Shown here in pieces: positions 5,555 to 7,057 of a stretch of DNA of 7,057 bases. The notes below the pieces were generated by a model that saw only the letters and a list, made by a program, of their open reading frames with translations, had not been told where the DNA came from and made no database searches. Numbering within the stretch: position 1 is the first letter of the stretch; every line of letters begins with the position of its first letter. The position numbers and the translations under genes are program-made. This DNA comes from Pseudobdellovibrionaceae bacterium (GTDB lineage: Bacteria > Bdellovibrionota > Bdellovibrionia > Bdellovibrionales > JAMPXM01), in the NCBI GenBank assembly GCA_913774795.1, contig CAJYIL010000212.1, positions 1-7,057 of the forward strand. The letters are read 5' to 3'.

Positions 5555-6475
5555 TTACTGACGAGTCGTGTATCGGCCGCTTTCAGCTGTTTGGGAACGC
5601 GCAGTCGAGGTCGTGTTCACATTCGTCGTTGGACGAGCGACGGCTTGACCTTTGTTCGCCTCAAGGAATGATCCGAGATCATTCGAGAGCTGTTGCTTGT
5701 GCGTGATGAAGAGGCCGTGAGGAGCACCTTGGTAGATTTTGAAGATCGCATGCGGAACGAGCTTCGCGGCTTGTTCTCCAGCGGTTTTCATCGGAACAGT
5801 TTGATCCTCATCGCCGTGGATGATGAGAGTCGGAATATCAAAAGCCCGCATATCGTCCCGGAAATCGGTGTGACCAAAGGCCGTGACACAATCGATCGTC
5901 GCTTTCAAGCCGGCCATCATCGCCATGTTGAAACACCAGTTTTGCGTCTCTTGTGAAACCGGGTGATGAATGAGGTTCACGCCGAAGAATTGTTTCGTGA
6001 AACCGGCGAGGAAGGCCGGACGATCTTCTTCGATTTGCGAAATCATTTTTGCGAACTGTTCTGCGGGAACGCCGTCTGGATTCGTATCGTCCTTGAGCAT
6101 GTAAGGAGCGACCGAGCTGAGAAGAGCGACGCTGGAGATCTTGCTCGACCCGTAGCGCCCGAGGTAGCGCGCAATTTCTCCGCCGCCCATTGAAAAGCCG
6201 ACAAGGGATACCTTCGTCAGCTGGAGGGTGTCGATCAACGAGGCGAGATCGTCGGCGAAAGTGTTGTAGTCGTAACCGGTTGCTGTTTGATCCGAGTGGC
6301 CAAATCCACGGCGGTCGTACGTGATGACACGAAAGCCTTTTCTCAATAAATCGAGCGTCTGGTATTCGAATGAATCGCCGTTCAAAGGCCAGCCGTGAAT
6401 GAGAACAACGGGAGCGCCGTCGCCGCGATCGCGGTAAGAGATTTGAGCATTATCTTTTGCGGTGAAAAATTGCAT
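5555..6475 (-). CDS. alpha/beta hydrolase, non-haem chloroperoxidase/arylesterase group
   Basis: The 306-residue protein follows the alpha/beta hydrolase fold throughout. HGWPLNGDS (27-35) forms the oxyanion loop, YDRRGFGHSD (53-62) is typical of the cofactor-free haloperoxidase/esterase group, GFSMGGG (93-99) carries nucleophile S95, HGDEDQTVP (220-228) gives acid D224, and GAPHG (250-254) gives H253, so the triad is complete. Such enzymes are mostly esterases with side perhydrolase activity; the natural substrate is unknown. There is no signal peptide, so it should be cytoplasmic. The family usually ends near residue 275; here a tail of about 30 residues rich in Thr, Asn, Arg and Ser (ARPTTNVNTTSTARSQ) is added. 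Translation is clearly strong: AGGAGG at 6481-6486 sits five bases before the ATG. The gene may share a transcript with the 60-residue gene 67 bases upstream. Confidence 0.93.
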   Translation of the reverse strand: MQFFTAKDNAQISYRDRGDGAPVVLIHGWPLNGDSFEYQTLDLLRKGFRVITYDRRGFGHSDQTATGYDYNTFADDLASLIDTLQLTKVSLVGFSMGGGEIARYLGRYGSSKISSVALLSSVAPYMLKDDTNPDGVPAEQFAKMISQIEEDRPAFLAGFTKQFFGVNLIHHPVSQETQNWCFNMAMMAGLKATIDCVTAFGHTDFRDDMRAFDIPTLIIHGDEDQTVPMKTAGEQAAKLVPHAIFKIYQGAPHGLFITHKQQLSNDLGSFLEANKGQAVARPTTNVNTTSTARSQTAESGRYTTRQ

Positions 6476-6480
6476 GGGGT

Positions 6481-6486
6481 CCTCCT
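6481..6486 (-). promoter_or_regulatory. consensus Shine-Dalgarno site of the alpha/beta hydrolase gene
   Basis: The minus strand reads AGGAGG followed by ACCCC and the ATG at 6475. It is a full match to the anti-Shine-Dalgarno and the best in the window, fixing the start. Confidence 0.85.
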
Positions 6487-6542
6487 AATGGAGAGCCCAG
6501 CTTCTCGCGATTCAAGAAATCCCGATAGCCCTGTGTCTGAAA

Positions 6543-6725
6543 CTACTCAGTCATGTTCGATTGATAACGAGGAACGCACGCCTCAAGATCGTCAGGGTGC
6601 TGCGCGCAGTAGATGCGGCAATCGGGATGAGCATAACCTTTTTCGAAGCACGCCAAGCGCCCTTCTATTTGCTGAGGCGTAACGGGTGCTATCGAAAGCC
6701 AGGTCATCAGGATCAGTGATGTCAT
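6543..6725 (-). CDS. small 60-residue cysteine-containing protein, possibly exported
   Basis: I do not recognise a family. The first 15 residues are hydrophobic (TSLILMTWLSIAPV) and could be a short signal peptide or membrane anchor, although there is no N-terminal lysine or arginine, which weakens an export call. The remainder has four cysteines at 26, 36, 40 and 50 within CFEKGYAHPDC-x3-C and LEAC, a spacing that would allow two disulphide bonds in the periplasm. The ATG at 6725 is preceded by GAAGG at 6734-6738 with an eight-base spacer, supporting a real gene. It lies 67 bases upstream of the alpha/beta hydrolase on the same strand and is divergent from the PilZ gene. Confidence 0.55.
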   Translation of the reverse strand: MTSLILMTWLSIAPVTPQQIEGRLACFEKGYAHPDCRIYCAQHPDDLEACVPRYQSNMTE

Positions 6726-6808
6726 AGGTGCTACCTTCTCAGTTCATCGTAAAAACGCCAAGTGTTTGCTTGCTCCGGGGAGCTGATGAGCGGGATGATT
6801 GAGGCAAC
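6726..6808. promoter_or_regulatory. divergent intergenic region between small-protein and PilZ genes
   Basis: These 83 bases must carry the upstream signals of both genes. They hold the two ribosome sites and a near-palindrome GCTCC-GG-GGAGC at 6772-6783. No convincing -35/-10 pair was found. Confidence 0.35.
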
Positions 6809-7057
6809 ATGCGACTCAAAGATCTTATCGCAAAGTTGAAAGGTAAAACCGCGAATCGCGTGCGCGTTGATCGCGCGCCGCGAGTTCGTGTGAATTACCT
6901 GCACGATATGGAGTTTGTTTCTCCGTCTTATGCGAGTCCTCTCAAGATCGACAACGTATCATCGGGCGGAATTGGTCTTTATCTACCGGGTGACACTGAC
7001 TTTACGTCACTCACCACACTGAGCGGTGAATTGAAATTTGCGGGACTATCTCACTCG
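6809..7057 (+). CDS. PilZ domain protein (5' part, runs off the right edge)
   Basis: The visible 83 residues begin MRLKDLIAKLKGK, a basic amphipathic lead, followed by an arginine-rich stretch RVRVDRAPRVRVNY (17-30) and DNVSSGGIGLY (48-58). The latter fits the [D/N]-x-S-x-x-G motif of PilZ (N49, S51, G54), and the arginine cluster sits where the c-di-GMP-binding R-x-x-x-R motif belongs. The exact four-step spacing is not seen (R22/R25 or R17/R22), so nucleotide binding is uncertain. PilZ proteins act as c-di-GMP receptors in motility, adhesion or secretion control. The start is firm: GAGG at 6801-6804, and an in-frame TGA at 6800-6802 excludes anything longer. The gene continues beyond the window, so further domains are unknown. 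Confidence 0.75.
   Translation, partial: MRLKDLIAKLKGKTANRVRVDRAPRVRVNYLHDMEFVSPSYASPLKIDNVSSGGIGLYLPGDTDFTSLTTLSGELKFAGLSHS

Noticed and set aside
5693..6193. Plus-strand open frames opposite the alpha/beta hydrolase
   Set aside because: Antisense shadows of a gene with a complete catalytic triad.
6772..6783. Near-palindrome GCTCC-GG-GGAGC as an operator or terminator
   Set aside because: Too short, with a two-base loop and no T-run; it could be a small dimeric regulator site but there is no independent support.
1..7057. Defence, toxin-antitoxin, phage or mobile element content
   Set aside because: No integrase, transposase, nuclease, methylase, CRISPR repeat, tRNA attachment site or terminal repeats were seen; all major genes belong to metabolic, transport or signalling families.

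Overview
This is an ordinary chromosomal stretch with roughly balanced base composition, dense packing and Shine-Dalgarno sites of the AGGAGG type. The gene mix (DUF1579 lipoprotein-like secreted protein, YqaB-like HAD phosphatase, long acetyl-CoA hydrolase/transferase, GFA-domain protein, CPA2 antiporter, PilZ protein, small cysteine-rich proteins) fits a Gram-negative proteobacterium-like organism. I lean towards Bdellovibrionota, but that is an impression from protein style and not proved by any marker in the window. No phage, transposon, CRISPR, tRNA or rRNA feature is visible.

Layout. Bases 1-127 hold a possible tail of a rightward gene and a perfect 9-bp hairpin. A secreted DUF1579 protein follows on the minus strand (128-718). 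It is divergent, across 124 bp, from a plus-strand CPA2 cation:proton antiporter (843-2237). The antiporter converges with a single base to spare on a minus-strand gene cluster running 5465 to 2239: a nine-cysteine small protein, a YqaB-like HAD hydrolase, an acetyl-CoA hydrolase/transferase family protein and a GFA-domain protein. Within that cluster the spacings are +17 bp, a 4-bp ATGA overlap and a 14-bp overlap, so it is very probably one operon. A 9-bp hairpin at 5516-5543 separates it from a minus-strand alpha/beta hydrolase of the non-haem chloroperoxidase group (5555-6475). Upstream of that lies a 60-residue cysteine-containing small protein (6543-6725). That is divergent from a PilZ-domain gene that runs off the right edge (6809-7057).

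How the genes may work together. The four-gene operon combines a phosphatase, a CoA-thioester/CoA-transferase enzyme and two cysteine-rich probable metal-binding proteins. That suggests small-molecule metabolism or repair of toxic by-products, but no shared pathway can be read from the sequence. The antiporter, DUF1579 protein, alpha/beta hydrolase and PilZ protein look like independent housekeeping or stress genes. I found no convincing undescribed multi-gene system. The least explained items are the nine-cysteine protein, the 60-residue protein and the tightly coupled operon around the CoA enzyme.
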